A DNA stretch of 64,000 nucleotides from Protula sp. h YS-2021 (Eukaryota > Annelida > Polychaeta > Sabellida > Serpulidae). Below the pieces are notes generated by a model. That model saw only the letters and a program-made list of their open reading frames with translations. It had not been told where the DNA came from and ran no database searches. The first letter of the stretch is position 1, and every line of letters begins with the position of its first letter. A program made the translations under genes and the position numbers. This document shows, one piece after another, positions 10,276-23,280 of the stretch. The DNA is taken from positions 78,919,214 to 78,983,213 of the forward strand of contig OX457027.1 in NCBI GenBank assembly GCA_949752745.1, in the 5' to 3' direction.

Positions 10276-12089
10276 TCTTTTATTCTCGAATTTATTTCAC
10301 TGCAATTGATTTTGCCTGTTAATATGCGTGCTTCAATAACAACAAAAAATTTGGAAAAGGTGTCTTACTGCAAGGTTTTAATTATATTGCAGTGACTAAA
10401 AAAGCGCACAGTAGAGTTCTCGAGTCATTGTTTACAAAAACATTGCTACGTATTCAATATGTGATGCTTAATACTATAATGTGATTTACGGTACGATTTT
10501 AAAGATAGTTAAATGAGTGAAGTGGCTGAAAGTAAAACTTTATTAATCATATTTTTGACCCTTTCTATTTACATTTAATAAAGCTAGAATTTGCATCGGC
10601 GCCTCTTTTGTCTTAAAACCACTGAAAGTATTTTACTATTCTTACCCATTTCGTGACATATGACATTAAAGTTGGAACGCTGTGTAATCTGGAGTGCGTA
10701 GTGGCGCCGCTGTGGAAGTATTGTTCATGCATTTACTTATTGACACTTGATCAATCAAACAGCACAAATTCTTTGAAAAGGAGCTCCTAGTTTGTTTGTT
10801 TGTTTATTTTTTGTTTATTTTGGAGCGATTTTTCATAATTTGGCGATGTTGTCTAACTATTATACATTCATTGAAAAGTGGGCTACAATGTGCTTGTATT
10901 CTTATTATTTTAGCCTATATGTATTTTCAACGGTTTGAAAGTTAAGGGAATAATCACAAGTCAAAACAATATTTAAATTGATGCAATAAATATCTACCGC
11001 ACGCCAGGTTGTTTTTTTTTTCTTTTCTTTTTTTTTATATTTTTATGCTCAACACAGGGTAGAGAATGACGAAGCAAATATAGTGCTTCTGGCACAAAAT
11101 CACAATATATACTTGTTTTGACCATAAATATAAAACTCACATCATTCAATACATATATGGGGGAACTGTACTCAGATTTGCTGAGAAAGTCCTGTTTTGT
11201 TTCTGGAAGATTTATATTCTCAAAAAGAAATAACTTCCAGTGTCTGCAAAAAAGTAACAGTTGAATAGCAAAACAAGCTAAGAGAAGGGATAAATTTGTT
11301 TCAAATGGGAAATAAAATCTGTCGCAATCTTCTTAAAATTCACCTTTATTTACTAAAGTGCCAAAAAATAAAACACAGTATTTTGTTTTTTTTTTCAAAT
11401 TGTCAAAGCGGACACATTGTCAAAATGCTCCTAAGAATCAAACTACTCGATATCATTGCATTCAAAATTAGACATAGTGCAAAACAATTGTGATGATATA
11501 AGATAAGCAAGCGTTCTTCCGGAAAACTTTCTTATGGTGCGAACTGCAACAATATTCTATTACCAACGAAAACTTAGCATGATCTAGGTAACTTCTTTTT
11601 CTTCGAGATTCTTGCGTATTGTTGATAAACCAAATCAAAATGTTTCTGTTTATTCGCACGTGGGACTTGTGGACAGAGAGATATTCTGTTCGTTTGGACA
11701 CGCGCATAAGACTCTTTGCTACGACCATCAGATTGCAAAAAAACGGAGAGATTGTATGGGTGTCTTTCAACCAATGTGCCTATGGTGCAACATAGTTGGT
11801 TTATCTGACTGACATACGTCCTCACGTTACCGTTGATATGAACTGTGGCGATAGTGATGAGCTGAACTCGATCCAGCAATTCACCCTCCTCCCCCTTCCC
11901 TCCAACCCGCTCAGAACCTAAGGCTAGCAGTTTTTTCTTAGGAAGATATCTATATAGATATTTAGGGAAGTGTGAAAAGTAACAACCACTCTAAAAGTAT
12001 CAAAGACAGTTCTTGCATAACGCACCATATCGAACTTAAACTACTGACATTTCAGCTACAGCAAGGGGAATTTCAAGTATCTTTTTATG
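10276..12089. other. Non-coding; downstream flank of the neuropeptide gene
   Basis: AT-rich with short poly(T) runs near 11010-11035. A minus-strand frame at about 11574-11879 has weak similarity in tone to a transposase (NGNVRTYVSQI) but cannot be assigned. Confidence 0.4.
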
Positions 12090-12095
12090 TTTATT
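12090..12095 (-). terminator. Poly(A) signal of the neuropeptide F gene
   Basis: AATAAA on the minus strand lies about 95 nt after the stop codon at 12190-12192, in a plausible 3' UTR. It is the only canonical signal noticed between the stop codon and this point. Confidence 0.5.
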
Positions 12096-12189
12096 GTCAA
12101 TGTATAAAACTATTGTGGGTAACTTTTCCAGCAAAATGCAGTATTTACACATCAATAGACAACACACCGCACCCAGCCACATCTGTAAA

Positions 12190-12346
12190 TTATTTTTCAT
12201 AATCGCCTTCTTCATCAAAGCTGCTGTAACCTAGCAACGAAAGCAGCATCTTTGACGGCATGTCCTTCGTTGATTTGTGGCCATACAATGGTGCGAAATC
12301 TAAACTGTTGGCTAATCCCTGTGAGTCGCCATTTCGTTTGCCAAAC
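12190..12346 (-). CDS. NPF: Neuropeptide F precursor, 3' coding exon
   Basis: This exon follows an acceptor ending TTTTTCAG (minus strand). Its first base G completes the Arg codon begun in the upstream exon (AG|G). It then reads FGKRNGDSQGL and ends DEEGDYEK followed by TAA. F72 is the last residue of the mature peptide, G73 is the amide donor, and K74-R75 is the dibasic cleavage site. Residues 76-122 form a 47-residue C-terminal flanking peptide with an acidic end. The open frame extends upstream into the intron to 12504, but that part is GVHL-type repeat translation and not coding. It joins the exon at 25093-25309 to give a 122-residue precursor. Confidence 0.85.
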
Positions 12347-12383
12347 CTGAAAAATATCAATATAAATATATATATACATGAGT

Positions 12384-13202
12384 CTAGGTGAACTCCTATG
12401 AGGTGAACTCCCCCGAGGTGCACTCTACTGCAGTGAATTCCCCCGTAAGTAACCCCCCTCAGGAAAACCCCCCCGCAAAAAAGGTATACAAAAATAATTG
12501 TCATAACTATTTACTAACTCCTAATTCACGGAAGCTGAAAAATAAATTATAACAATTCACATTTAATCATGCCTTAAAAGCTCATCACAGAAACTGAATA
12601 GACTTTAATCTTTTGATTACGAATTACAAGACGACAACTCAAGGAAATAGGAATACCTTTTACTTTATAGATTTTAATTGCGATTCTATTCAACAAGTGA
12701 TATTGCAATTCAGACAGGTCTTAATTACATTTTGAAGTAAATCTATAATTGCAATTTTATAATACACGTAGCATATTGAAAACGGTTGAAGATTACAACG
12801 GTCAAAATCCTTTATAGTTTTCTATAATCAAGACACAATTGCAATTCAAACACCTTTATCGCTTTTTACAAACACGAAACAATATCTTTTACAACGCGAT
12901 GTTGTACACAATTCCGCGCAAGAAGTCCAAGATTGGTCTATTGTGAAGAACAGCTACCACTTCCACCAATTGGAACAAGGTACATATGCTCCTGAGTTAT
13001 AGCAATTGGCATTTATTATTAATTGCAATTAACAACAAAATTGGGAAGACAATATTTACAACAATTTTATTTTTCAAACAATAATTTACAAATATAAAAT
13101 CAGAATAAATATTATTTTACAAACAATAATCTACAAATATAAATCTGCGTGGGAGTTACCCTCCGGGGGAATTCGCCTCGGGGGAGTTCCCCGGATACCT
13201 AT
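12384..13202. mobile_element. Inverted-repeat element with GGTGAACTCCCCCGAG ends
   Basis: The left end (12384-12475) has tandem variants of GGTGAACTCCCCCGAGG. The right end (13145-13202) has the inverted complement (on the minus strand TAGGTATCCGGGGAACTC, then CCCCCGAGGCGAATTCCC). The interior is AT-rich and enriched in ATTGCAATT palindromes. It has no ORF and looks like a MITE. It lies about 40 bp inside the intron from the 3' neuropeptide exon. Confidence 0.45.
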
Positions 13203-13909
13203 ACAAACATATATAGTTGATCTGGGCTGGAGGAAAGTTGTAGAGTGACAGAACTGGCCCTCAACTGCAAATTTTAGAAATTAAATGGCATATAAAATTC
13301 AGTTCTTTCTTAATTAGCTCTTTTCGGACATGTGCCAAAGGCATGATTGTACCTGATAAATGTTTTGGTTTTTAACTAAATAATTTATTATTTTAGTGTT
13401 TCCTCATCAAAAACTCAATTCATAATATTGAGAAAGATAGAAACTCTTCTAGTCCATTAATTATATTTTGATTTTTTGAGTGTGGGGTAACAATTTAATC
13501 TGTATTTAATAAAGAATGTTGATTTAAATCGCAATACAATTAAATTTTTAAAAACTTGTTTCTTCTACCTGACATGCATCAAACATTCATATGCAGTTTT
13601 TGACGTTCAGAGCATAATAAAAAACACATAGTGACTTTAAATTTGGCATTTACTTTAGTAACACTAAATACCGTTTATTTGCAGAGAATCTTGAAAAAGA
13701 TCAAGATTCATATTTCTGTTATTCTGTTTAATTTAACTATTTTTTAGACCGGTTAAATAATTAAACCCATTTTAATGCATCTACTTTTTAGACAGTAAAA
13801 CTGTGAGCTTAAACATGTCGATGTTTACTTTCTTTTTTGTTGATAATCGACAGTCAAGTCTAATAATATTTCTGTCTGATAAAATATTAAGGATAATTAT
13901 TAAAGACGA

Positions 13910-13952
13910 TATGCTAAAAAAGCGAACCAAAAAAAAAAAAAAAAAAAAAGAT
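13910..13952. repeat. Poly(A) tract
   Basis: A run of about 20 A with 'aaaagcgaacc' upstream. It could be a retroposed tail, but no body was recognised. Confidence 0.3.
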
Positions 13953-15945
13953 ATAATCAGAGTGTGAAATGAAAGAAACACTAAACCGAGCCTGATGAGC
14001 AATTAGGAGATGAGCAACGAGTTTAAACACGAAGGCAAGACTAAAGCAAAGATGTGTGGAATATTAATTTTCAATACAAAAAGGGGTTTTAATCTCGAAG
14101 TGGAATTTTTTACGATACCTTTAGCGGTCAAAGCGAGCGTATCCCCACCACCCTCCACAAAATTCTGCTTCACGTTCACGATATATATTTCTAAGTATTT
14201 CCAAAGCAGCTTTGCAACAGATAGATTTTATAATTCAACTTACGGTCATAGAAAAAAAATGTGATATTTTTCATCAAACAGTCCCCCTCCCCCGCCCCAT
14301 CCCCCGACAAAATAGAAATGCAATTCATTGGATACTTGATAGTCACCCTGGGAATGACTGTTACGCAATCAAATGATGCGCTTTGACAAAAACTGAGTCA
14401 GTAAGACCTACACACCATCATTAGTTCTTTCTCTAACAGTGCAAGTGTGAAGGCATCAACAGCAAGGAAATTTTACACCCTGTCCTTCACGTTGGAGGTG
14501 GTCAAGGCATTATAACCGTTTGTCCTAACAAATGACTTCTAACTGCCGTTGGATGTATATATTTCTTGCCAGTAACTTTATAGGACTGGATGTTCCTAAA
14601 CTTTATTGATGTAGCTCCAGTTCTAAAATTTTTTCTTGGATGTTTTTGCTCCTCCCCCCTCCATAGGTGTCCCTAACAGTGGAATACATTGACGCTACAT
14701 TTAACCCTTGCGCAGCCACCTTAAAAACTAGACGTTTTCGCTGGTGAATAGCGAAAATTACATTTGGTGCCACAAAAAGAGGATTCTGAATATTTAAAAT
14801 TTGATAATTGTTTAAAAAAGTTTGTTAAAAAGTCATGCCAAATTGCCAGTTGCATCAAAACTCTACGTAACACAGCTTCTGAAATGGTGAACTTTCTGAC
14901 GTCGATAAGACGTTAGTCTGAGGTTGCGTTAGTAAGCCCGGCCAAATCACAGCATTAAACCTAATTGTAATTTTTGTAATTTGGTTTTGACCACAGATTA
15001 ACGTCTTTGAGACAACGTTGAACAGACGTTGGAGAGGCAAAAATATATAGACGCTCACAAAACACTTTCAAATTGGGTATGATAAATTAACGTTACCATA
15101 GATGAACGTTTACGCGACGTCTTTATTACCTGTTCTATAAAAACGCTGTTTAGATGTGACTTTGGTTTTCGTTGCAGAAAACCAACTTTTGCGGGGCTTA
15201 ATTAATGTCTTTGATGTAACGTTGATGAATTTCGGAAATCGACGAATTGTTCATACGTCAAAAAATCGATGGTGTAAAGAAATTAGGGTACTTGCAGAAA
15301 AAAACTTCCCTATCCTACACTCCTAAATTTTTGCCATACCCATTTTTTGTTGTCATGTAGTTTTCAACGAAAACAAGAAACTGATGAAAGGTCAAAAGGT
15401 TTAAATCATAATGCATCATAAATATTAATATTGCGTCATTTTGCAACATTACTGTAAGAAATGGGCGGATCACTCTTCGCGTAGAGGAATATTTAATTTT
15501 TTGGAGGGTTGGGTTGGGGGGTTAAAGAAACCCGAAATGGCAAAATGAAAGAAAGAAAATGAGGTATAATTTGCATTTAGAAATATAGCCAAAATTATAA
15601 TAATAATAATCAATCAATTGAAAATAAATAAATGAACGACAAAGGGAGATAGTTGGCAAACCAAATATTCAAAATTTCATTCATTTATAATGTGAATACG
15701 ACTTGATACAAATATGGAGAGCAATATTTGCAAACTTACTGTACTGATAGTTAGCATGGCCTTTTATGTGGGCTTATGTGGCAAACGTTCCATGTCCAAT
15801 TTTGCACATAAAATATTGATGAATTTAAAAAAGGATTAAAGTGGACCAAGAAGACATACTGTAGTATATCTGTGACAAATTCGGTCGCTCTAGCCCCAGC
15901 CGTCTCAGATAATTGTAGCATTCTACTCTGCAACGAGTCTCGGAC

Positions 15946-16386
15946 ATGCCCAGATTGCCAACTTCTGATGCACAAAGACCAGAGAGTTATTTACAAAGCA
16001 GAGCCAAGAACTATCGCAGAAGAGACGAGCACAAAGCTATCTCCTCCCCATTCATCACAAAAGAATTTGTTGTAGATGCCATGAGGAAAACGGCCTCGGG
16101 AATACCAAGACAAGCATCAACACCGGCCCTAGTGGATACTGGAGCTGAGGCGGTCGAGATAATATCTCACAAGTCCAAGAAAGCTAAGTGTGGTAAGGCT
16201 TTCTCGGAAACTATTGCGAACTGGATATCCTGGAAGGGGAAGAACGCTCTGCCCTTCGCAAGGCATGGACTACTTGCCAGTCAGATTCCAACAACTGTAA
16301 TCCGAATCAGACACTTAACTTCAATTCCCAAACGAGCAGGTGAGAGTAACACATGCAGTCTTGGAATCCAGCCTTTCCACAGCTAG
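15946..16386 (+). pseudogene. DIRS gag-like ORF remnant (146 aa)
   Basis: A basic, Ser/Lys-rich open frame without recognisable domains, located where DIRS elements encode their Gag. Broken frames continue with the same composition to about 17130, including FKKMNASLSSFYPRKH near 16700. The assignment rests on position relative to the RT/RNase H and recombinase regions. Confidence 0.5.
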
Positions 16387-17535
16387 GCATCCCTACTCAG
16401 GAGGAGGTTTCCCTATCACTAACAGCAACACAGCTGCCAACCCTATCCAGCGGCGCCATGAATCTTTCGGCTTTTCTAACGTTGCAGTCCCGTGGCTTCT
16501 TCTGCCATAGCTCTGTTCAATGATGCTATCCATGAGATAACTGACCTAGCTAAAGCCACATGCGGCACGCCCTATCTGAATAGAGATGATCCCCCGACAC
16601 GGATGAAATCCCAGACTGTACTTATCCATCAAACTCATTAATCATGCTTTCTAAAAGCGAGGATATCGCAAATGCAATGACTGTGCGATCCAATGAATTC
16701 AAGAAAATGAACGCTAGCTTATCTAGCTTTTATCCACGGAAACACTGTTTAGCTCGTCCAAATAGCTCATCCGATTCCACTGGAGCCTCTCGTGCAGTCC
16801 ATTAAGCGGACATTTGGCATTTCTTTAGTGGAAAAGGATGCAAAGACCATTGAGGATTCTTCCCGTCATGTTCTTAATATCACGGCCTTCCAGAACCACA
16901 CGTTATAGGTCTTTAGGACAAGGTGGGAGCATTTACGCATCAGAAACTATCGGAATGTTTAACGCTAGAGGCGAGCAATGTGGTCAAGCTGTCGATGCCC
17001 ATGATGATTTCCATGCTACACCTGCAGCGAGGCGCATTCCTAAAACACTGCTGGACCCAATTCTCGATGAGAAGGAGCAATTGCCTCCCGTCGAGGTAGA
17101 AGGAGTCAAAAAGGAAAGCTGATCGCTACCTCAATACAGCAAAGCAAAAGACATCGCACCACTCTTAATCAGAGCAGTCTTGTGCTCAGGATACAGCCAC
17201 CTCCGACCAACCGAGCCAAGGCAGCAAACGGAATCAAGACAGGGGAAGCAGACATAGCATTACAGGTAGCAATCAACCATAGTACCGTCCGGAGACGAAG
17301 GTCACAAAGAAACTCTACAGTCAGAGATGTTGGACACCTCAACAGATCAGTCCGATGATTATCTTCACACCCCGTTGGCCAGAAAGTATCTCAGTTTCCA
17401 AATAGGGCAAGAACGTTTCTGGTTCCTGGCACTTTTTTCGGTTTATCCACAGTCCCATATGTGTTCTCGAAGATCATAAAGGTTCTGAAGTATGGGCTCG
17501 TCCGCAAGGTATGATAATGTTCAGTACCTAGTCAA

Positions 17536-18770
17536 TTGGTTTCTAGATCACCTATACAGATACTCAGCCTGCCAGCAGACAATGCTATTAACGAAAAAGA
17601 CCTTATAGGTAGGTCTGTTAGTGAGTCTATCAAAATCCGGGTTATTTCTCAAGCAGAACATTATTTGCCTAGGGGAATGGTGGGATTTGTCGACAGCCAG
17701 GACATTTCCCGTGTCGGAACGGCAACACAAAATTTTGCAAACCAACTTAAACTTACCCGTGGATTAGAAGGTAAGTTTCCAAGCCACGGAGTTGCCACCA
17801 GTTCTTTTATTAGCGACCTAGAAGACAGTCTCCATGAGCTGTCTAGATTAAAGACTCTTCCAGAGGAAAGTGAAGTTGGCATTAGGTCAAGGAAGGTCCG
17901 CGAATTCAAAATGAGAGTATTACAGCAAGCTTCCTTAACTCCCCTACTCTTGTGCTCTTTTTCACCCTCCTCCCCCAGAGATAGAAATTTAAACAGATGT
18001 CTCTCAGGTCGGTGGGAGAATTCAGTGTCAGGGTCAAATGTGGAAATTCAAATGACTCCTTCCTCTACACAGGCACCACATCAACTGGCTAGAACTCAAT
18101 TAGTCTGGATAGCACTGCACATACTATTCAGACATCGCAGAGACAAGAGCGTGTTGCACTTATAGACAATTCCACAGCAATGTCGTACCTGAACAGACAG
18201 GGAGAGACCAGGTCAATCACCTGTCGACTCTAACTTCGGATTCTGTCATTTGCTCGCCAATATCGGATTACAATCACAGCCTGTCATCTACCAGGGAAAT
18301 TCAATGTGTTGGCCGACCTGGTGTCTAGAAGAATCCAAGATATCAACACCGAGTGGTGTCTATCTCGACCGTCCTTTGAGTGGACGGTGCGTCAGTCCCC
18401 ACAGAGGCTCTCTGCACTGGATCTGTTCCCCAAGTCAATGAGGACGCAGCTTCCTAGGTTCAACTCTCCTTACCCGAACCAAACGGTCTGAGCAGTAGAA
18501 GCTCTCAATTGTCCTTGGCCAATTCAGGATTTACTTTATGCCTTTGCCCCACAAGCAATCCTTCATCAAGTATTGCAAAGGATAATCGAGCTGAGCCCAA
18601 CCTCCACTCTCCTACTAGTAGTCCCGCAGACCCCAGAAGCCCCCGTGATTCACCCTACTTCTCCGTTGCAAGGCAGTCAAATCATTTCCGATCTTTTGCC
18701 ACAATTAACTGCATTCTCAACCGTACTGGCAACAGGTCCACATAATTTCCAGGCTTCCTGAGCAGTGGTG
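17536..18770 (+). pseudogene. DIRS reverse transcriptase/RNase H remnant
   Basis: 17536-17960 holds the RT thumb to RNase H junction (SRKVREFKMRVLQQAS). In another frame at about 18165-18210 there is DNSTAMSYLNRQGETRS, the RNase H 'DN.tA..YlN.qGGTrS' block. GKFNVLADLVSRRIQD (about 18294-18345), then SFEWTVRQSPQ and ALDLFPKSMRTQLPRF follow, the characteristic 'PG..N..AD.lSR' and 'DLFA....' blocks. A further 18573-18761 frame reads LQRIIELSPTSTLLLVVPQ, the 'P.WP.q.W' linker to the recombinase. It is broken by several stops. Confidence 0.75.
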
Positions 18771-18774
18771 ACAG

Positions 18775-19930
18775 ACTTCTTGGATCTCCTTTTTACGAAA
18801 GGTCAGTTAAAGGTATGGGTCCATAGAGGGTTAAAGAGCGACCATCGGTTCCAGCCTTAAGGTATTAACAGGCTATCATCCAGGGAAAGATATAGCCTTG
18901 TCACAATTAACCAATGCAGAAGACTACTACTCGAAGGTAGCGAAGTCATAGCGCATTTCGCACTTACAGAGCCTCTCCTAGAGACGTTCGGAGAGACCCA
19001 TGGGCTGCGTTACCCTTAAAAAGAGCATTGGCTCTGATGGCTACGGCTTGAACTCTTTGCTTTCCTCCTCGTTTGTTCACCGTGCCTTGTAAGGAGTGCG
19101 GATATTTTCGGGGAGATGCAACTGCTGCTAAATATGCCACGGTAGCATTTACCTTCGTGCTAGCTTTGGCCTCCAGCAAGCGGAGAAGCGTAAGCCATGC
19201 CCTGAACAGACGGGTCGGGAAAGAGAACGGTAAATGGAACAAGGTTTTTCTCATCCCAAGAGCCGATTTTATGGTAAAGACCTATAATGTCACTCAAAGA
19301 CCCATATTGGCATGGTTACCTTCAAACACACAAGTCTCCCGACCTTACAGGTTTCTGCAGCTCTGGTTTCTCTGTGTCCAGTCAAAGCACTTCGTTAATG
19401 TCTCAGGGTCTCAGAGGCATATAGGTCAGAAAAACAGAAATTTCTCATTATTTCCTTCAAGCCAAATTTGACAAGGACTTTTCAAAGCAGACCATCTCTA
19501 ATTATATAAAAGGGGTCATCTTAGCGGCTTATAAGGAGGCACGGGCCAACATGGGTCTACAAACCGATGACAAAATACCCATCACCTTCGTCAAGTTGCA
19601 CACTCTCTCAGAACTTTCCATAATGTGTCACTGTCTGGTATACTTAAAACGGGATGGTGGGCTTCACCCAACTCTTTTGTTAAGTATCATCTGAAAGCCT
19701 TCTCTCAAAACCAACTTTCTGGTCTCTGCTTCTTGGGTCCGTTTACAGCAGCAGAGATGGCCATTAGACTTCTTTTTTATGTTACAGGCCACCGACTTCC
19801 AAACCCAAGGGCAAAGGCAAGCAAGAAAGGTGGTTTCGCCAAGGATCACAACATTGGCTTCAATGGGAAGAAATAGTGCTAGAGCGAAGGATCGCCTACA
19901 CGTCCTTTGCCATCCATACACCTCTAGCAA
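18775..19930 (+). pseudogene. DIRS tyrosine recombinase remnant
   Basis: Includes FTFVLALASSKRRSVSHAL (about 19150-19205), matching the 'fLlaLASgkRrSEihAL' box that holds the first catalytic Arg of YR recombinases. Upstream is RDPWAALPLKRALALM (about 18990-19040) and downstream NKVFLIPRADFMVKTYN (about 19236-19290). The C terminus, WVRLQQQRWPLDFF followed by a Lys-rich tail (about 19730-19870), is spread over frames. At least four frame breaks are present. Confidence 0.7.
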
Positions 19931-20099
19931 GATGCTTTTAGACGCACAAATAGACTGTTATCGTTTTTCACTTGCATTGACTGTAATTTCAGTTTCTGAT
20001 TATCTGTATATACTAGAGACTGTGTTTTTCATGGCACAATCACTCTGAACCTACCCAGCCATCTCATCACTTTTTTCTATACATTGTCAAGCTCTAGAG

Positions 20100-20300
20100 C
20101 TATGAACGAGGGCGTACTCAGCGTTTCCTTAAAGGGGGGGGGGGTATTTCGGAATTCCAGTCGGCGTTTGGCTCAAAAGGGAGTATTATTTTAAAATTAG
20201 CACTCCCGCCTAGGGGTCGTTTTAAAAACACACTTAGTAACCGGTTGGTGCAACAGTTCCCCCCGCCCCTCCCTCCTCCCGCCCCTCCCCGCCCCTCCAG
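20100..20300. repeat. G-run and diverged repeat shared with 24728-24930
   Basis: The order 'cgttt..ttaaagggggggg..tattt' followed by 'tattttaaaattag/ttcaaactta' and 'ggggttgttttaaaaa' is repeated at 24728-24930. The two may be copies of one intronic repeat. Confidence 0.35.
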
Positions 20301-21859
20301 GCAAAAACGTCCATATTCTTTTTCGTAATAGAAATAATAGAACGAAAATCACACAGTTTTTGGGTTCCAAATTTTGTGGATGGAATATAGACAGTGCCTT
20401 GAACGAAAAGGCCGCGACTGGCCGGCCACAAAATCCCCCTCTTTCTTTCCGTCTTCCCTTGCACAGGCAACCAAGTGGCTACCCTGCAGGTTTTACTTGT
20501 AAAACAGCCGCCTTTGACTCGTCTATGTTTAAAGTATCAGACTGTATTGTAAGAGGATTTGTGAGCAGCTGGATGATGGAATGTTATCGATCTAAAAGGC
20601 GGTTGGTAATGTCATTAGAAATGTGACAAGTTAATCTCAGTAACAAGATCTGTCACGAATCTGTTGCGAACTCATAGCCCACGTTCATAACAAGAAGGTC
20701 TAAACCACAGCTGGATGGAGAGATATCGAGATATTTGGCATGATTTGTCTAGTGACATTTCGTCGTAATTGAAAAGTGTGACGTCTGATGTAAGTATCTA
20801 TCGTTTTTTAACACCCATTTTTATTTATTTATTTATTTATTTTTCTCTTTTTTCTGCTTTTTGAGTTGTTACTGTCTCGAAATATATTTGTTTTTATTTT
20901 TTACGAAGTCCAAAGTTTGTTTAATCGTGGAATTTCTGTCTGTTCAGAACAACAGTGAAAGCCAAATAGTCAAACTGCTGCGCAAACCGGCTAAGCAGCT
21001 CAGTATTACATTATTACAAACGAAACACACATGGAAACAAGCAACGAATCAAAAACATTCCAGAAGCTTCCTTCCGTTCCCAGGAGGAAGATCAAGTTGC
21101 AGAGTTTAGGAATTCCTGCATGGTGTCACATGTAGCAGTGGGGGCGGTGAATCACAATGTCCAGAATGACGACCATCATTAAAAGCCTTCTTACCTATGT
21201 CTCAATTTCACCGCCGGAAATGACAACGTAATTTTTATGGGAGCTATTGCCAATTTTTTTTAATTAAAGATATGTGTTCGGTTTGTGTGCAAGAGTTACT
21301 TTTGTTGCGACTGGCCACTGAACTGTCTTTGAAATAATAGAATGGTTTTGCTAGAAGAAAAAAAACCCGGAAAACCTATGATCTATTTGGGGCAAGCTAC
21401 CACGCATGACATATTTTCACTGATCTTTCACAAAACGACGGAGAGAAGTCAGTCAACCTCCCGAAGCGTCACTTTTTGCCAATAAAATTGGAGTGAAGTA
21501 GATTTTAGAAATGAAAATAAAACACTGATTTTAATATAGAACATACTATTTATGCGCCTGGAGAATGCTTAAGATTCATTGAGAAATCAGGAAAAGTATC
21601 TTTAAAACACCGGAAAAGCTTTTCATAAATAAATTTTTCCGTCTATGATTACGCTCATTCCAGTATATTTATCTGTCGGTCAGCTGTTCATAGGTGATGT
21701 AATCGAGGAAAACTGAAACAAACCACCAAGGCTGAAGGTTCTCGTTCGTGTAGTGGGCGCAAACCGAACAATTGTGTGAGATTATTTTCAATAATAGGAC
21801 CAGGTCATTTCTGGGTTAGGTAAAGTTTATTGCACAAATTAAAATCGTGCTTACAATGT

Positions 21860-22715
21860 GAGAGAGGTTGTGCATGGCCTTGTGGTAATGGAGGGGTTGT
21901 GTATGGCTGTGCTGTGGCAGAGGAGGGGTTGTGTGTGGCCGTGTGGGAGAGGAGGGTCGTGTGGGGCCGTGTGGCAAAGGAGGGGTTGTATATGGTTGTG
22001 TGGCAAAGAAGGGGTTGTATGTGGCCGTGTGACAGAGGAGGGGTTGTGTATGGCTGTGCTGTGGCAGAGGAGGGGTTGTGTGTGGCCGTGTGGGAGAGGA
22101 GGGTCGTGTGGGGCCGTGTGGCAAAGGAGGGGTTGTATATGGTTGTGTGGCAAAGAAGGGGTTGTATGTGGCCGTGTGACATAGGAGGGGTTGTGTATGG
22201 CTGTGCTGTGGCAGAGGAGGGGTTGTGTGTGGCCGTGTGGGAGAGGAGGGTCGTGTGGGGCCGTGTGGCAAAGGAGGGGTTGTATATGGTTGTGTGGCAA
22301 AGAAGGGGTTGTATGTGGCCGTGTGACAGAGGAGGGGTTGTGTATGGCTGTGCTGTGGCAGAGGAGGGGTTGTGTGTGGCCGTGTGGGAGAGGAGGGTCG
22401 TGTGGGGCCGTGTGGCAAAGGAGGGGTTGTATATGGTTGTGTGGCAAAGAAGGGGTTGTATGTGGCCGTGTGACAGAGGAGGGGTTGTGTATGGCTGTGC
22501 TGTGGCAGAGGAGGGGTTGTGTGTGGCCGTGTGGGAGAGGAGGGTCGTGTGGGGCCGTGTGGCAAAGGAGGGGTTGTATATGGTTGTGTGGCAAAGAAGG
22601 GGTTGTATGTGGCCGTGTGACATAGGAGGGGTTGTGTTTGGCTGTGCTGTGGCAGAGGAGGGGTTGTGTGTGACCGTGTGTGAGAGGAGGGTCGTGTATG
22701 GCTGTGGGAGAGGAG
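21860..22715. repeat. 147-bp higher-order minisatellite
   Basis: About 5.6 copies of a 147-bp unit start at 21901, 22048 and 22195 and continue at the same spacing. Copies are nearly identical, differing for example as gacagag/gacatag. Each unit is made of six diverged subunits of about 24-25 bp of the form GAGGAGGGGTTGTGTATGGC. The unit is 49 codons long, which leaves long open frames on both strands (up to 334 codons). These have repeat periodicity and no protein character, so I do not call a gene. Confidence 0.95.
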
Positions 22716-23280
22716 GGGTGATAGTAGTCTGCCATGATCCCAAAACTTGCAGAACTGAGAGAAACAGCTGATAAATGCCAGGATATAGTACGTCGAATAG
22801 TGTCGAGCAACAGTGGCCATATTTACCTCAATTTCATTTTTCCTGAATTTTGCATTGGCGGGTACACTGATTATTGGTCTAATTTTGCAGATGACATTAC
22901 TGTAAAATAAACTGTAATAATGTTAAACCAGAAATATAATTGTTCCCTCACTACTTACTATTATTCTTGTGTTTTGTTGCCAAACAAAAGATTAAAATAT
23001 TAAACCAGAGTACGATAAAACCGCTGCATATAATTTAATCACTAAATCAGAATTTATATTTGAACCAAATTCCAGCTGAACTGTCACTGGGATTTCGCTC
23101 TGGGAATCCCGGGGATTCCTCTTCCAGTCGGGCGCTTAGTGGTACGCATTTGATTTTTAACTCATGGGGTGTGTCATCCATTTGGAATTGCTGGTGCTGA
23201 CGTCACCTGAGAATTTTTCATGAGAGGGGGCGGATATAAGGTGGGTGGAGGTTGTACCATGTTTTTTTTTTTTCACACAA

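Larger units (their letters stand above)
15860..20060 (+). mobile_element. Degenerate DIRS-type (tyrosine recombinase) retrotransposon
   Basis: Gag-like, RT/RNase H and tyrosine-recombinase regions occur in DIRS order on the plus strand and are described separately. The stretch is richer in G+C than its surroundings, as expected for an insertion. Frameshifts and stops are frequent and the central RT with its catalytic box is poorly preserved. Inverted terminal repeats and the internal complementary region typical of DIRS were not identified, so the ends are approximate. It sits inside the neuropeptide F intron in the opposite orientation to that gene. Confidence 0.75.

Noticed and set aside
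11574..11879. Minus-strand 101-codon frame with transposase-like flavour
   Set aside because: Only a few residues resemble a Tc1 pattern and they are in an unlikely order; no second block was found.
12347..12504. Coding extension of the 3' neuropeptide exon upstream to a Met at 12504
   Set aside because: The GVHLGGVHL peptide is translation of the GGTGAACTCCCCC repeat. The acceptor at 12347 and the phase match with 25093 explain the exon.
14855..15260. Repeated ACGTT/AACGT motifs
   Set aside because: Motifs such as gacgttagtc and caacgttg recur, but with no constant spacing or period; no element could be defined.
21805..22820. Long open frames (up to 334 codons) on both strands
   Set aside because: They are translations of the 147-bp repeat, whose length is a multiple of three. 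They are open in several frames at once and have no start context or domains.
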